DNA of 64,000 bases, from NCBI GenBank assembly GCA_022316685.1, contig JAKJHU010000085.1, positions 3,472,001 to 3,536,000 of the forward strand, given 5' to 3'. The notes beneath the pieces are model-generated. The model had not been told where the DNA came from. It did no database searches and saw only the letters and a list, made by a program, of their open reading frames with translations. Of this stretch, positions 46,560 to 59,123 are shown in pieces. The DNA is from Progne subis subis (Eukaryota > Chordata > Aves > Passeriformes > Hirundinidae). The first letter of the stretch is position 1. Each line of letters begins with the position of its first letter. A program made the position numbers and the translations under genes.

Positions 46560-48486
46560 ATCCCCAGCACAGAGAGTGTCCCCAGCACAGAGTGTCCCCA
46601 GCACAGAGTGTCCCCAGCACAGAGTGTCCCCAGCACACAGAGTGTCCTCAGCACAGAGTGTCCCCAGCACAGAGTGTCCCCAGCACACAGAGTGTCCTCA
46701 GCACAGAGTGTCCCCAGCACAGTGTCCCCAGCACACAGAGTGTCCCCAGCACACAGTGTCCCCAGCACAGTGTCCCCAGCACAGAGTGTCCCCAGCACAC
46801 AGAGTGTCCCCAGCACAGTGTCCCCAGCACAGTGTCCCCAGCACACAGAGTGTCCCCAGCACAGTGTCCCCAGCACAGAGTGTCCCCAGCACAGAGTGTC
46901 CCCAGCACAGTGTCCCCAGCACAGTGTCCCCAGCACACAGAGTGTCCCCAGCACAGAGTGTCCCCAGCACAGTGTCCCCAGCACAGAGTGTCCCCAGCAC
47001 AGAGTGTCCCCAGCACAGTGTCCCCAGCACAGAGAGTGTCCCCAGCACAGAGTGTCCCCAGCACACAGTGTCCCCAGCACACAGAGTGTCCCCAGCACAG
47101 AGTGTCCCCAGCACAGTGTCCCCAGCACAGTGTCCCCAGCACAGTGTCCCCAGCACACAGAGTGTCCCCAGCACAGTGTCCCCAGCACAGTGTCCCCAGC
47201 ACACAGAGTGTCCCTAGCACAGAGTGTCCCCAGCACAGTGTCCCCAGCACAGAGAGTGTCCCCAGCACAGAGTGTCCCCAGCACACAGTGTCCCCAGCAC
47301 ACAGAGTGTCCCCAGCACAGTGTCCCCAGCACAGAGTGTCCCCAGCACAGTGTCCCCAGCACACAGAGTGTCCCCAACACACAGAGTGTCCCCAGCACAG
47401 TGTCCCCAGCACACAGAGTGTCCCCCAGCACACAGAGTGTCCCCAGCACACAGAGTGTCCCCAGCACAGAGTGTCCCCAGCACAGAGTGTCCCCAGCACA
47501 CAGAGTGTCCCCAGCACAGTGTCCCCAGCACAGAGTGTCCCCAGCACAGTGTCCCCAGCACAGAGAGTGTCCCCAGCACAGTGAGTGTCCCCAGCACAGT
47601 GTCCCCAGCACACAGAGTGTCCCCAGCACACAGAGTGTCCCCAGCACAGTGTCCCCAGCACACAGAGTGTCCCCAGCACAGTGTCCCCAGCACAGTGTCC
47701 CCAGCACACAGAGTGTCCCCAGCACAGAGTGTCCCCAGCACAGTGTCCCCAGCACAGAGAGTGTCCCCAGCACAGAGTGTCCCCAGCACACAGTGTCCCC
47801 AGCACACAGAGTGTCCCCAGCACAGAGTGTCCCCAGCACAGTGTCCCCAGCACAGTGTCCCCAGCACACAGAGTGTCCCCAGCACAGTGTCCCCAGCACA
47901 GTGTCCCCAGCACACAGAGTGTCCCCAGCACAGAGTGTCCCCAGCACAGTGTCCCCAGCACAGAGAGTGTCCCCAGCACAGAGTGTCCCCAGCACACAGT
48001 GTCCCCAGCACACAGAGTGTCCCCAGCACAGTGTCCCCCAGCACAGAGTGTCCCCAGCACAGTGTCCCCAGCACACAGTGTCCCCAGCACACAGAGTGTC
48101 CCCAGCACAGTGTCCCCAGCACACAGAGTGTCCCCAACACACAGAGTGTCCCCAGCACAGTGTCCCCAGCACACAGAGTGTCCCCAGCACACAGAGTGTC
48201 CCCAGCACACAGAGTGTCTCCAGCACAGTGTCCCCAACACACAGAGTGTCCCCAGCACACAGAGTGTCCCCAGCACACAGTGTCCCCAGCACAGTGTCCC
48301 CAGCACAGAGTGTCCCCAGCACAGTGTCCCCAGCACACAGAGTGTCCCCAGCACAGTGTCCCCAGCACAGAGTGTCCCCAGCACAGTGAGTGTCCCCAGC
48401 ACAGTGTCCCCAGCACAGAGTGTCCCCAGCACACAGAGTGTCCCCAGCACAGTGTCCCCAGCACAGTGAGTGTCCCCAGCACAGAG
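46560..48486. repeat. 1.9-kb minisatellite of 15/17/19-bp units
   Basis: The shared part AGTGTCCCCAGCACA is separated by 0, 1 or 2 CA/GA dinucleotides, giving units of 15 (CAGCACAGTGTCCCC), 17 (with AGAG) or 19 bp (with CACAGAG or AGAGAG). There are on the order of 110 units. A longer pattern, an AGAGAGTG unit followed by a fixed series of next units, recurs at 47031, 47251, 47756 and 47962, showing higher-order duplication. Frames of about 365-620 codons are open on both strands in several readings and are translated repeat only. Confidence 0.98.
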
Positions 48487-50280
48487 GGTGCCGCTCTCGG
48501 GGGACATTTCCCTCCTTCCAGAGCTGTCCTGGCAGCTGGCAGCCCCTCGGCGCTGGCTCTGGGGGCTGCCATCAGTGTGCTCCGCAAATCAGAACATTTG
48601 CACTTCCAAGCCATCAGAGCCCGGGGTGCGATAGCGAACTGCTCTGCCCGAGCAAAGCAAGCCAGCCCATGCCTCCAGGCTGCTCCCGGTGCCTTTATCT
48701 GTTCCTAAAGGGAGAATTTGGCAATTTGTGTGCCCTTTGAATTTTCTGTGGCTGTCAGGCCCCTTTATATTGCATTCCAATAAAAGTTGATCTCGCCTAA
48801 GCAGTATAAATCTCTGTTTGATGGTGAATGACTGGCTTTTGACAATGTTCAGCATTTGATGTTCTTTAAAAATGGAATAATTTTTAACAATTGTTTTCCC
48901 ATCCTTTTACCTCCGGTAGCAATAAGGAGAAATTCTTTAAAGGCATCTCCCAGGAAGATTTGCAAGTATTCCCATACAGAACCACTATAGAAAAAGACAA
49001 ACCAAACTAAAACCAGAACAAATCCCCCAAACCTATTAATAATGCCTTGAAAGGCAAATAATCCTAAATAAAGTCAAAATTTCCTAGTCTGCCAGTTCTC
49101 TAACTCCAGGTGTATGTACTACAGAATTTAACACGGGAGGATAGACCAATTGTTAAATGGCAATTTTGACCCTTAACTCTCCTTCAGTAAGGAACAGAGA
49201 ACTCTGTCGGTGCTTCCACACAATCCCCACCCTGAGAATTTAACAGCAAGCAGGAAAACAAGGTGCTCACCAAACCCTGCCCATCAAGCAAAGAAGGACA
49301 AGCTCCTCCATGGCCCTGTCTTTTATCCTCATAAAATCCCTATTAAGCAGTTTTCAGTAGAAATCTTCAATCTTGGATTTAAAGTGTGTGCTGGTGAACC
49401 TCAGCATCCTGCAGCTGTCCAGCACCCAGGCTTTTACATCCTGTTTGCTGTGCAAACCTCGCCTTAATCATCATTTTATTCCAGAGCAGGAGCAGGAGCC
49501 TGTTGGGGAACACGGAAAGCCACTCCCGCAGTTCGTAAAGGAGCACGTGAAGAAGGGGATTTGATCATTTTGAATCCTCAGCAGGAAGCCTTTGGAGGTC
49601 AGGGAGATGCCAGGGCCCCATCTGCGCTGGCACCAGACACCAGGCTGGGACACGGCCACACACAGAGGCTGGGCTGCTGCACGGGGCTGAAACTCCAGCT
49701 CTGCTCAGAGGTCAGCCGCAGGAAGTTGTTCTCCTAACGGGAATAAATCAGGTGGTTTAACTGCATGGAGCACAGGAACTCGCTTTATTAACTGCTGGTT
49801 TGGAGACTGCGCAGGCAAGGCTTGGAAAATGAAGTGAGGATGGCGCCTGTGTTTTGCATTATAATTCAATTTTGAAATACCACACACACACACACCCCCA
49901 CGTCGGGCTTTATTGCTAATGGATGCACCAAGCAGACCCGAGTGCTCGACATCAACAGCAAAACAAAGAGCTGCACGTCAGCAGTAGACTCTCATTAGCA
50001 GTAATGTTATTGCAAAGCAGTGGAGTATCTGTCAGGCGAATGTAACTGCCTCTGACACCCACCCCAGCTCCATTTCCCTGCCTGGCATGATATGTTTCAA
50101 ATTGAGGAACATCTGTTTTGGGCAGGTGATGAATCATCTTCAACTATACTTCCTATTTCCTTCTCTCCTGTGAGATCAGATAGTGGAAAGAAGTTATATA
50201 ACACTGTGATTGTATTGTTTCTCAGCACTGGTGAAAATTTAGATTTTTTTTTTCCTCATCTATGGCTCATTTAATGGTTT
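48487..50280. other. Unique noncoding sequence
   Basis: No gene recognised. A short (CA)n run lies at 49880-49895. GC-richer at both ends of the interval, AT-rich at 48740-49150. Confidence 0.5.
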
Positions 50281-50338
50281 AAAACAAAAAACAAACAACA
50301 AAACAAACAAAACAAAACAAAACAACAACAAAAAAAAA

Positions 50339-50392
<54 letters not shown>
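50281..50392. repeat. A/C tract and long poly-A
   Basis: AAAAC/AACAAAC units (50281-50330) pass into 27 A, one G (50358) and 34 A. Same style as the other A/C tracts, here with the longest A-run in the window. Its length may be inexact in the assembly. Confidence 0.95.
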
Positions 50393-50395
<3 letters not shown>

Positions 50396-52139
50396 TTCCC
50401 TGAGAGAGGATATTTCCCTTTCTAGACTGGCAAGAAGTTGAAATAGGAATGTTGTGGACATCCTTCCTCCCCTGTTGATGGTGAGTTGGCTGAAGTGGCT
50501 CGCCTACCCCAAGATAACAATTCTAGAGAGGAACAATGCTATTTTTGCCAGTGTCCCTCTTAGCTGATAAATTGTCTGACTGGATGTATCAGAGTTGTAG
50601 CTGCTTGCAGAGGAGTGAGGGAGCAAGCAAGAAACAGGTGAAAGTGTAAGTTTATATAAAACATGAAAAGAACACTGTGAAAGCTTTGGTCATGGAGGAA
50701 TTTGGCAATGAAAAATAAGACTGAATTGATTGAAATGTAAAATTTCACACACCAAAAAAGGGATTATTATTCGGGCAATGGGACCTGACAGCATATCAGC
50801 ACAGCACATGTAGAAAATTTAATGCAGCTCCAGTATGCATGTCTTCTGCATTTCAAATGAAAATCGAGAGCTATTGAGAAGAATAAGGACGTTTTAAATG
50901 TGCTGGGCTGTGAGCAGCAATATGAACACCTTCATGCATGAGGAAGCACAATTTGCCAGCTCTCAGAAGGGGATCCCTGTGTATTTAGCTCATACACCTG
51001 CTGATACAACTGCGCTTGTTTCTCTGGGAGTAGGGTTTCCACAGTGTCTTCACAGAAATGCCTTTGGACTGTTGCTCAGCTGGTGGAGGGCAACAAGTTC
51101 TGCAGCTTCTGGAATTCAGTTTGGTTTCTGGACGTTTTACGTTATCCTGGATCACAGCAGGTGATTCTGGCTAAGCAGAAATGTCTCTTCCACTCAGCTT
51201 CAGGTCCAAACTTCCCTTAAATTCACTGGAATCCAAATTCATTAAACCAGGAGTTTAACTGGGCTCCCAGGCCACCACTCCAGTTCAGGAGAGTTCTGTC
51301 CCTGAGCAGTACAGAGCAGAATGTTGTTTCTTCAGCTTCCAAAGCCGAATCCATCACAGCTGACCCTGAGCTTTCCTCCAAAAGCAAACTGCCACCTCAG
51401 CAGGGCACCGAGAGCAGCACGAGCACCTCCACCAGCAGCATCTGGTGTCTCTCAGTGGTTTCATCACCCTGCTAAGTGCTGCAGATAAAGAAATTAGCTC
51501 ACAGAAATGAGCACAGTGTGAAACCCTCGTGTCCTGGCATTTCCACTGCCCTGTCCTGACTCTCACCGTGAACAAATGATGCCGTTTGTCTCCTCCTCTG
51601 TCACCCCACCGTTGTCCACAGCCGGTGATTTTAGGGTTTGCTTTGCTTTCCGAGGGAGGCTGGTTTATGTAATTTTTTTGCCTGCAATCAGACTTGGGCT
51701 GCATGAGGACAGGAAACAGTGACACTACCTGTGCAAATCAGCTAAATGAGTAAAGGAGGTTTTAGATCAGTCTGTACCAGGCACTTCTGGAGAAGGTCCC
51801 TGCCACCCACCCCCACTCTTGGCTACTTCTAAAGGTGCACCTGCAGCCCAGGGGCTCAGAGAAGGTAAAGAAACGTTTTCCTCCAAGGATGCACGTCTGA
51901 AATGCAGGTCTTGGTGATGGGGGCATTAGACAGCGCTAAGGAGATCATTCTTCAGTTCCCAGGAAGATCAATGACCTTGGAAAAGCCAGTTCAGTACTTT
52001 ATTCCTCTCTGCTTGCTACAGAATTCTGCTTTATTAAGAGTGTGTAGTACCCCAGCTAATGAGGACCAGCCTATTACATATTTATATATACATGGACAAC
52101 AACTTTATCTCTTTCCAAATGAGTGTCTCCTGTGACTGA
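50393..52139. other. Unique noncoding sequence
   Basis: No gene recognised. Small overlapping frames only (largest 123 codons, minus strand, 51354-51725) with no domain. Confidence 0.5.
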
Positions 52140-52560
52140 ACTCTCAGGGAACGCTGTTCTTGAAATTAATCTCGAATGCTCTAATTAGAATGGTAGTGGT
52201 TACAGAATTCTCTAATGGCTACTTAGAAGAAACAATTACTGTCTTTATTATGATAACCCTCCAGATGAGATACTACAGTTGACAAAAGATTATTAAACAA
52301 GTTATTATCCAGTGGCTGGCTCACTTAGGCAAGAGCTTGTGCATGTAATGACGAAGGCCAACATGCCAGCGCTTAAAAGTGCTCTAATACAGCGCCCAAC
52401 TTTTTAATACTTTTTGGACAGTGTGATATTGCAATAGATTGGGGCTTTCTTTAGTAAATCGATGGTAATTCTACTGTAATTAGATCTTCGTAAGAATGTA
52501 TAAGGTGTGATTAGCATACTGAATTTTAAACCTTTTGTTTCACGTCTCTCAGAAATTAGC
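52140..52560. promoter_or_regulatory. Possible conserved noncoding element
   Basis: About 420 bases of repeat-free AT-rich sequence with many transcription-factor-like words: TCTAATGG, AACAATTACTG, TATTATGATAA, TAAACAAGTTATTA, AAATCGATGG (about 52456-52465), CTGTAATTAGATC. No stop-free frame of note. It is the best enhancer-like block in the right half of the window. Conservation was not tested. Confidence 0.35.
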
Positions 52561-53559
52561 GTAGAAGGTCAGAATCTAAGACAATGGCCATTATTTCCTA
52601 CGGTGAAGAATTGATTTAATCCAATTTGTGTCTCCTTATAGCCACAGCCATCAGTCAATCAGAAATGGGACTTCAGGGTAAATAGTGAGAAGTCTTTGAT
52701 AAAGCCTGGAAAAAAAGAAAATCGGAAGGAAAAACTAAATATTGACTTGTGCCACTGAGAGCAGCATTATTTGGGCTGAAGTAATTTTTATTTCTACAAC
52801 CCTTGAGTTGTATCCACTTGTGAAATATCTCGGCAAGAAAGGCATTGCAGGAATGCAAAGATGTTATCACAAGACTACCTATAACCACTTTGCTCAATTA
52901 TTCTCCCTGGGGACGGCTGTTTGAATAAGTGAGTAGTCATTGAGATTTTGAATTAGTCGTGTGTATTGTAACTTCACTGCATAGCTCATATTCCTCTGCT
53001 CTGGAGAACACAAAGATCCTTTCTAAAAAGGCAGTGCACCAAGTTTTCTAATCAGATTCTTATACCCTGGTGACTCTGCAGACCATTTTCTGATAGAATT
53101 GAGGCACGGGCTATGGAGCTAAAATAGAACAGGCTATTAAAAATGTTATCTCTGTGGAAGTTTATAATAACAACACTAAAACAATTCCATGGTGGAGAAG
53201 AACCCACTTGGAAAAACGATGCATTAATTTAGAGTCACTGCCACTCACAGAAAGCTCCCAGAGAGAAAGAGATCTTTAGAAGGAAGGTTTGGTGTCAAGG
53301 AAAGCAGCTGCATCTCGAATGGCATAATTCAGTACATAAGACAACAGTTTGGTTTGTTTTTTTTTTTTGAAGTTGTGCAGTAATGACTGAATCACTGGTG
53401 ATTGTTTTATCTGGTCTCAGATTGGCTGCATAATTATAACAGTCATTCTTGGGATTCTCTAAATACACACATACGAGCAAAGTCTGAAAGCATGCAAGTA
53501 ATGACACAACAAGTAGAAAAATAAAGTCATTTCCTGCATTTTGATGTCCTTGGACGCTG
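52561..53559. other. Unique AT-rich noncoding sequence
   Basis: No gene recognised. Continues the AT-rich, repeat-poor character of the block to its left. A short T-run lies at about 53359-53368. Confidence 0.5.
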
Positions 53560-53720
53560 TTTTGTTTCACTTGTGCCGTGTGTGTGTTGGCGGCCGCATT
53601 TCGCAGCGAGTGCTGCGGGCAGGAGCTGCGCTTCTGTGTGCGCTGCCGAGGGCTCCGGTGATCCCCGCCGAGCTGGGATGGCAGCGCAGAGGGAGAGGGG
53701 TTATCACACCGATGGCTTCA
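53560..53720. promoter_or_regulatory. Short CpG-rich patch
   Basis: GGCGGCCGC, TTTCGCAGCG, GTGCGCTGCCG and CCCCGCCGAG fall within about 130 bases, in contrast to AT-rich flanks. It may be a small CpG island. No initiator or TATA sequence is convincing. Confidence 0.25.
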
Positions 53721-54830
53721 AAGCGCCCTCCCTGCACTCTGATAAACAACTCTCCAGGGAGATTTCCTTCTCTTCAAACGTCACTCTTTGCTTCTTTCTA
53801 GCTGAAGGTGTGTGTGAGTATATAATAATATAATAAATATAAAATCCTTGCCCTCCTACCATGCCATCATCCAGCTTCTGGGGAGGTGCTCACTACAATA
53901 TTTTATTTATTTATTATTTTTTAGTTAGTTACTTCAAAACACGTGTTTTTTAATGAAAAGCGTGGGGCACCTCGGACAAAACAAACTAATAAACAAAAGC
54001 AATGGTGTGCCCAACAATCCACGCCCTACACCAGCGCTGGGCTGCCACCACCAGCCCTTGCTGCGGGCCGGTTCTCACTCAGATATCTGAGTAGAGGCGC
54101 ACAGCCCATCTTGCCGCGTTAGCATCAGAAAGCCCCACAACGTGTTTGGACGCTGTCCCTTGCCGAGGTCGTGTCCTCACAGCGGTGTCAAGGCCAGGGT
54201 GCTCCGTTTCCCTGAGCAGAAATTTGGCCGTGCTGGGGAGCAGCTCCTGGGTAACCTCCGGCAGCCCTCCAGTGTGTTCTGCTGGGCTCTAGCCACCGGA
54301 GGAGCTCGAGAAAAGGCTCGTTAGAAAGTTTCAAATCGCGCTTACTTCATAGCAAAATATTCTTTGTTTCACTAACTCAAAGAAACAAAGATTGCAGGCC
54401 CAGGTGTTAATAAAAAACAACAATAATAATAATAATGTTTTTCTTTTGTAAAGCCTAAGCTTCCAGAGTCTATAATTTACATAAATCCAGCTTAGGCTGT
54501 CCCAGGAGGAACAGCTCCAGCGCTCGCAGCGCATTCTTTGTGCCTGTGAGCCTTCCCAGCCTGTCAGCTCTGGAGCTGACACATTCTGGGAAGCCTCTCC
54601 TGGCTCACCCCGGGCTCCCTCCCTTCTCCAGCCCTTTGAGGTTTTAAGGCTCCTTTGATCCCGCACTCACCCTGGGAAGAGTCCCCGCTCCAGCCGGGAC
54701 GGAGCCAGCCTCATTAGCGGTCCTGCAAGCGCCGACCCGGCCGCTCTCACCCGCCTGCTTTGAAGCCACCGAGCTGCGGTAATTCTTATCGGTGTCATTG
54801 TCTTACATTTCCTCTTTGCTCCTTTAACAG
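53721..54830. other. Unique noncoding sequence, CpG-rich at its right end
   Basis: It contains a short (AAT)n run (54421-54436) and a CpG-richer stretch at about 54660-54780 (CCGGGACGGAGCC, GCGCCGACCCGGCCGC). It ends in a pyrimidine-rich stretch and TTTAACAG, which would serve as a splice acceptor for the next entry. Confidence 0.4.
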
Positions 54831-54990
54831 CTCTCATTTAACTCCCTCCGTGCCGGCGGGAAGGCACGCTGAATGGAAACATGGAAACACTTCGAACAGG
54901 CACGAGAAATGTATTCCTGATGAGAAAAACGAGCTTTCTTGTCTTCCAACATCTGTTTGGCCTTCCCTGTGCTGTTACGAAATCAGAGAG
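54831..54990 (+). other. Weak exon candidate (160 bp)
   Basis: The interval is preceded by CTCTTTGCTCCTTTAACAG (acceptor-like, ending at 54830) and followed by GTGAGAGG (donor-like, AG|GTGAG, from 54991). Between them one frame is open for all 160 bases and translates to a peptide with many charged and cysteine residues, but with no domain I recognise. The other two forward frames are not both open. A CpG-richer stretch lies just upstream. Splice-like pairs of this quality occur by chance every few kilobases, so this is only a candidate. Confidence 0.15.
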
Positions 54991-57900
54991 GTGAGAGGGA
55001 GTGCTCAATGATTTCCACTAGGTCTGATCCAGAATAAAACCTTTTGTTTTCTTTTCTCTACATACAAACACCTCTGGTCAAACCCCAGTGGTACCTCCTG
55101 AAATACTCTTATAAGGATCTTGAAAGATTCTTTCACCTGAGCCATTGAAAAATTCTTCTAAAGCCATAATCATATACAGATCATCCCTGAGTAAATTTCC
55201 TCCAGGCATCCCAAGAGTTCTTTTAAATCAGGATCAGGGATTTGCTGAATCCTTTCCTTGGATTCAGTTGTGAAGGCTGAGTGCAGTCCTTCCCTTCTCA
55301 CACTGAGAGTTCAGAAAGAACAAAGATAATGGCCGAGTTGTAAAAGGCCTGACCTGCCTCCTTTCCCTCCTAAAAACAAACATATTCCCTCAAAAACCCC
55401 ACTGGAAGAAAGTTCAGAGAAGATGTTGAGGCACTCTGAAAACACCGAGCACAATCTGAAGCAGCCACAGCAATTCACAGTTACCCTTAGGTGTGAAGCG
55501 GGTCTCTAATAAAATAACTTAGTTTGTCACCGTTGTTTTTCTAGTGAATTTCATTGCAAGAAACACAAGTTATTTTCCACAGATTTGGCCTGATTGCAAT
55601 TAAAAATGAGCCAGGGGGCTTGTAAATATTTTGAAAGTGTAGGTTATCGGTGTAAATAAGTGCAAAAGTCACAGGTAGGCTCTGCTCCTGTCCAATGAAG
55701 TTTGAGGACAGAAGTTCTGTAATGAGCTGCTCATGAAGAATAATTTCACAGAGTCAACCATTCATTCTCCCACAGCTGAAATTCGCTTGTGGTTTGGGGA
55801 AAAGCACAAAAGAGCTAAAGCTCTCCTGCCCTGAGTGTAAGTTATTAATCAAACAATAGAATATAAATGAAAAAAAGGTATCCAGCCATCTTTACCAGTT
55901 GCCCATTTTCAAATTTTATTATGAGACCTACTCAGTATATTTTAGTTAAAGAGATATGAGTATTTCCGATATTCTGGTCAGGTTTGCCTTTTACAAGTTA
56001 CTGTGGGGTTTTTGGTTATGGGACTCGAGATTTCATTAAGTATTTGCAGGTTTTTTTCCAGCACCTTCAGCAAATCCAGGATCAGCTCCCTTTCTGGAAG
56101 TTTTATAGATCCTTTTATGCCTCTATTTCGTTGCACATCAAGGCTCATTGATTTTTTTGTGGCCACCACAGTGGAACATGAATTATTCACTAATTATTAC
56201 TCAAGTGGGTGTGACTGTGTTGCACCGCCATGTGAAAGCACTCCATCAAGCGCGAGCATGGCACGAGCTGATGGAACAGGTCCCTTCTTGATAAATGTGT
56301 CCTTCCCTGTCCTTCCCTGTCCATCAGGCTGGGATGGGAGCCGAGGGAATGACAAATTCCTGTCATCCTCATGGAGGTTAGCCGGGAAGGAAATGGCTTT
56401 CTGATCTCACTAATTTACTTTTCACTCCGGGTTTGGTTTATCAAAGCATCTCAGGTCTGACGTGTTTCCTGCCCTCTGAGGACTGGGCACATCATTTATG
56501 CAACAACCGTCTGAGGCTTCCTCAGTGCTGGAGCTCAGCGTTCAGGACCTCTGGGGTTGGGTAAAGATGACAGAATACGGACTTGACACACTCCAGTAGA
56601 ACGTCCCTCATACAGAGATGGCTTCAGGGGAAAAAAGAAAAAAAAAGTAATGTATTTTGCTGGCTAAGGAAAAGGAAATCCCCAGGATTTAAAATAGAGA
56701 TCTACCTCAGGTGTATAAAACACTCTTAGCCAATCCTGGGTCGCATGCTCATCCAAAACTCTCTGCCAGGTTCTATCTTCTCCAAAATAGCTTTTTTACT
56801 CTTGTTGGTGTTCTCCACTCTCCTCAGCTGGGCTTCCATCCAACGTAACATCTTTGTTCTGAGGTTGTACCAGAAATCCATGAGGGATTAGCAAATCACA
56901 GAGGGAACTTTCTTAGAGTATGCAGCCAAAAATGCTTCATTTCAGCAGGCCCCAAATAACTTCTGCAGGATTCTCCCTCAGGTGTGAGCTTCCTGACAGG
57001 ACTAATTGCCAGTTGCAGGTAATACCTACAGATAACTTTGCATTAATGGTATGCAAACTCATTCCTGGGTCCAGCAGCTGATAGAAACCAACATTTTTTT
57101 CACAGATTTCTGTGGTCCATGACTGGAAAGGAAGAGGGCTGGAAGAGCTGAAATGTGACTTTCAGTTATTTTGCTCGAGACACTGGAAGAATTTACTTAA
57201 GTGTTGTCATGGTGGTGGTTACATAAGGGCCTGCAGGAAAGAAAATAGAACACAAGACACACAAGCGTTTCTAAAGTGCAAACATTTAAATAGCAGCTCC
57301 TGTTTAGTTTGTAGGGTTTTCTCACCTCCTCACTTCAGTTACAGCTCTCCCACATTTAATTAGCTCCCTCCAAATGGGTACCAGATCACGTCATGCTTAA
57401 TGCAGGGTCTCTATCAGATGTTCTACCTCTAGCTCTGCCTCCAGCAGAAATCTACTTGTTTTTAATTATGGATAGCACTGCTGCAGTGATAGAAGAGTGT
57501 AGAGTCCCTGGGAAATGCGGATTTTCATAATTCAGGATAGAATTTTAAACACCGTATCCAAAGTCACAGTTTTAAATGTCTAAAAGGCTTCAGTGAAACG
57601 CCAATGGGAGTAAAATCATCTTTGGAGCTTCCAGCAATCATCTCCAAGGCTTTCTCCGATGTGTTAATGGCTCGGGCAATTTAATCTACATTTACAATAA
57701 CACGAAGTGGAAAGCAGTTTCATTTGAACACCTATAGTACTTTCTCTGGATATATTGAGAGATATTGCAAGTGCTTCGAGATATACGAGGAGTGTACTAG
57801 CCAGAGTTCATCAACTTCTTTTAGTAAATACCAAATAATCGTGTTTCACTTGAAGGTGTCCATGTTCCAAGAGATCCTACTTTTATCTTCCCAGTCTCTA

Positions 57901-59097
57901 AAGAAGGCTGCGGGAGGAAAGGGCTCAAGCAATGTACTTTTCCTTTTCTTTGCTTGAAGGACACACATCTGAATCCTTCCAGACAAAGCTTCTTCACCCT
58001 CTCTCCTTCTTCCACAGAAAGAATATGCGTATTTCATCACACTCTCCTCTTCAACTCTTTCACACCTACCACAGGATGTCTGTACTCCCTCAAAATCAGA
58101 AGATACAGGCTGGAGCTGATTTCCATAACAAATGAAAAAAACACCGGTTTGGGAACTGCTGACTCCCAAGCAGTTCACACTTAGAATTGCACGTCCAGGG
58201 CTCTGCACATGAACTCGTCCTTGTGGAAAAGGCAGAGCTACTCACACCCATTACCCGTGCAGGGAATTTGGCAAATGTTCGACTCAAAGAAAGAAGCAGA
58301 AATTTTGAGAGAGTGCTCGAAGCACCTCCCAGACAGCTCTGACCGCCCAGGACAAGGTGAGAGAGGGCACGAATAATTGAATTATTAGAGCTGCAAGGGT
58401 GAATAACCTAGCCTGGGCATCTCAGCACCACAGGAGCTTTGGAGCAGCTCTGGCTGTCTCGGGGTTCTTCTCTAAAGGATGCAAATAAAACAGCCCTGGA
58501 ACAAATACTGCCTTTATGGTTGTTATCACAGAATTTATTTATCCTGCTTGTGGTAAAACTCAGTTCTCACACTCCATTCACTGACTCTGCTGCATTACAC
58601 CTGCAACAGGAGTAGATGCAGGAACAAAGTGAATTTTTCAATTTGGCCCGTTGTCTGGAATTCCATTAAAAGAAATTTTGAAACAGAGTGACCCTACACT
58701 TTTTGTTTGATCTTTTAACATATTCATATTTGCAAGTAGCTAAACTAATTTCAAGATAAACTAATTGAGAAAAGCTTTAAATCTCATGTGCACGCCTGAA
58801 GGTTTTAAAAGCTGGGCCTAGCAAGTGGTATTGGTCTATTAATAAATATCAAGGACATTTTTTGCCAGCTCTGTTAAATGCTTCCATCAGCTGAAAGTGT
58901 ATTATTTTGCAGTCAGGAGGGTGTTAACCTTTTAGTTGTGTGGGGAACAATAATAAATCCATCCTCTCCTAACATGGTTTATCAGGTAACAATGACACTT
59001 TAACAAATAACAATGAGCTCTATATTCAACAGTACATAAAACATAACTAGAATTTTGTTTAATGACTCATAACAGTAATTCCTTATTTTACTACACC
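54991..59097. other. Unique noncoding sequence, gene-desert-like
   Basis: 4.1 kb without a recognised gene, RNA or mobile element. Word content at 57580-57720 and 58790-58960 (runs such as CTATTAATAAATATC) is enhancer-like. Open frames do not exceed about 135 codons and have no domain. Confidence 0.5.
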
Positions 59098-59123
59098 TTT
59101 TTTTGCTGCCTTTTTTTCTTTTT

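Noticed and set aside
46529..48708. Very long open frames on both strands (up to about 620 codons) as a giant repetitive protein gene
   Set aside because: They are read from a 15/17/19-bp minisatellite with no stop codon in its unit. Several frames and both strands are open at once, and there is no domain, signal or splice context.
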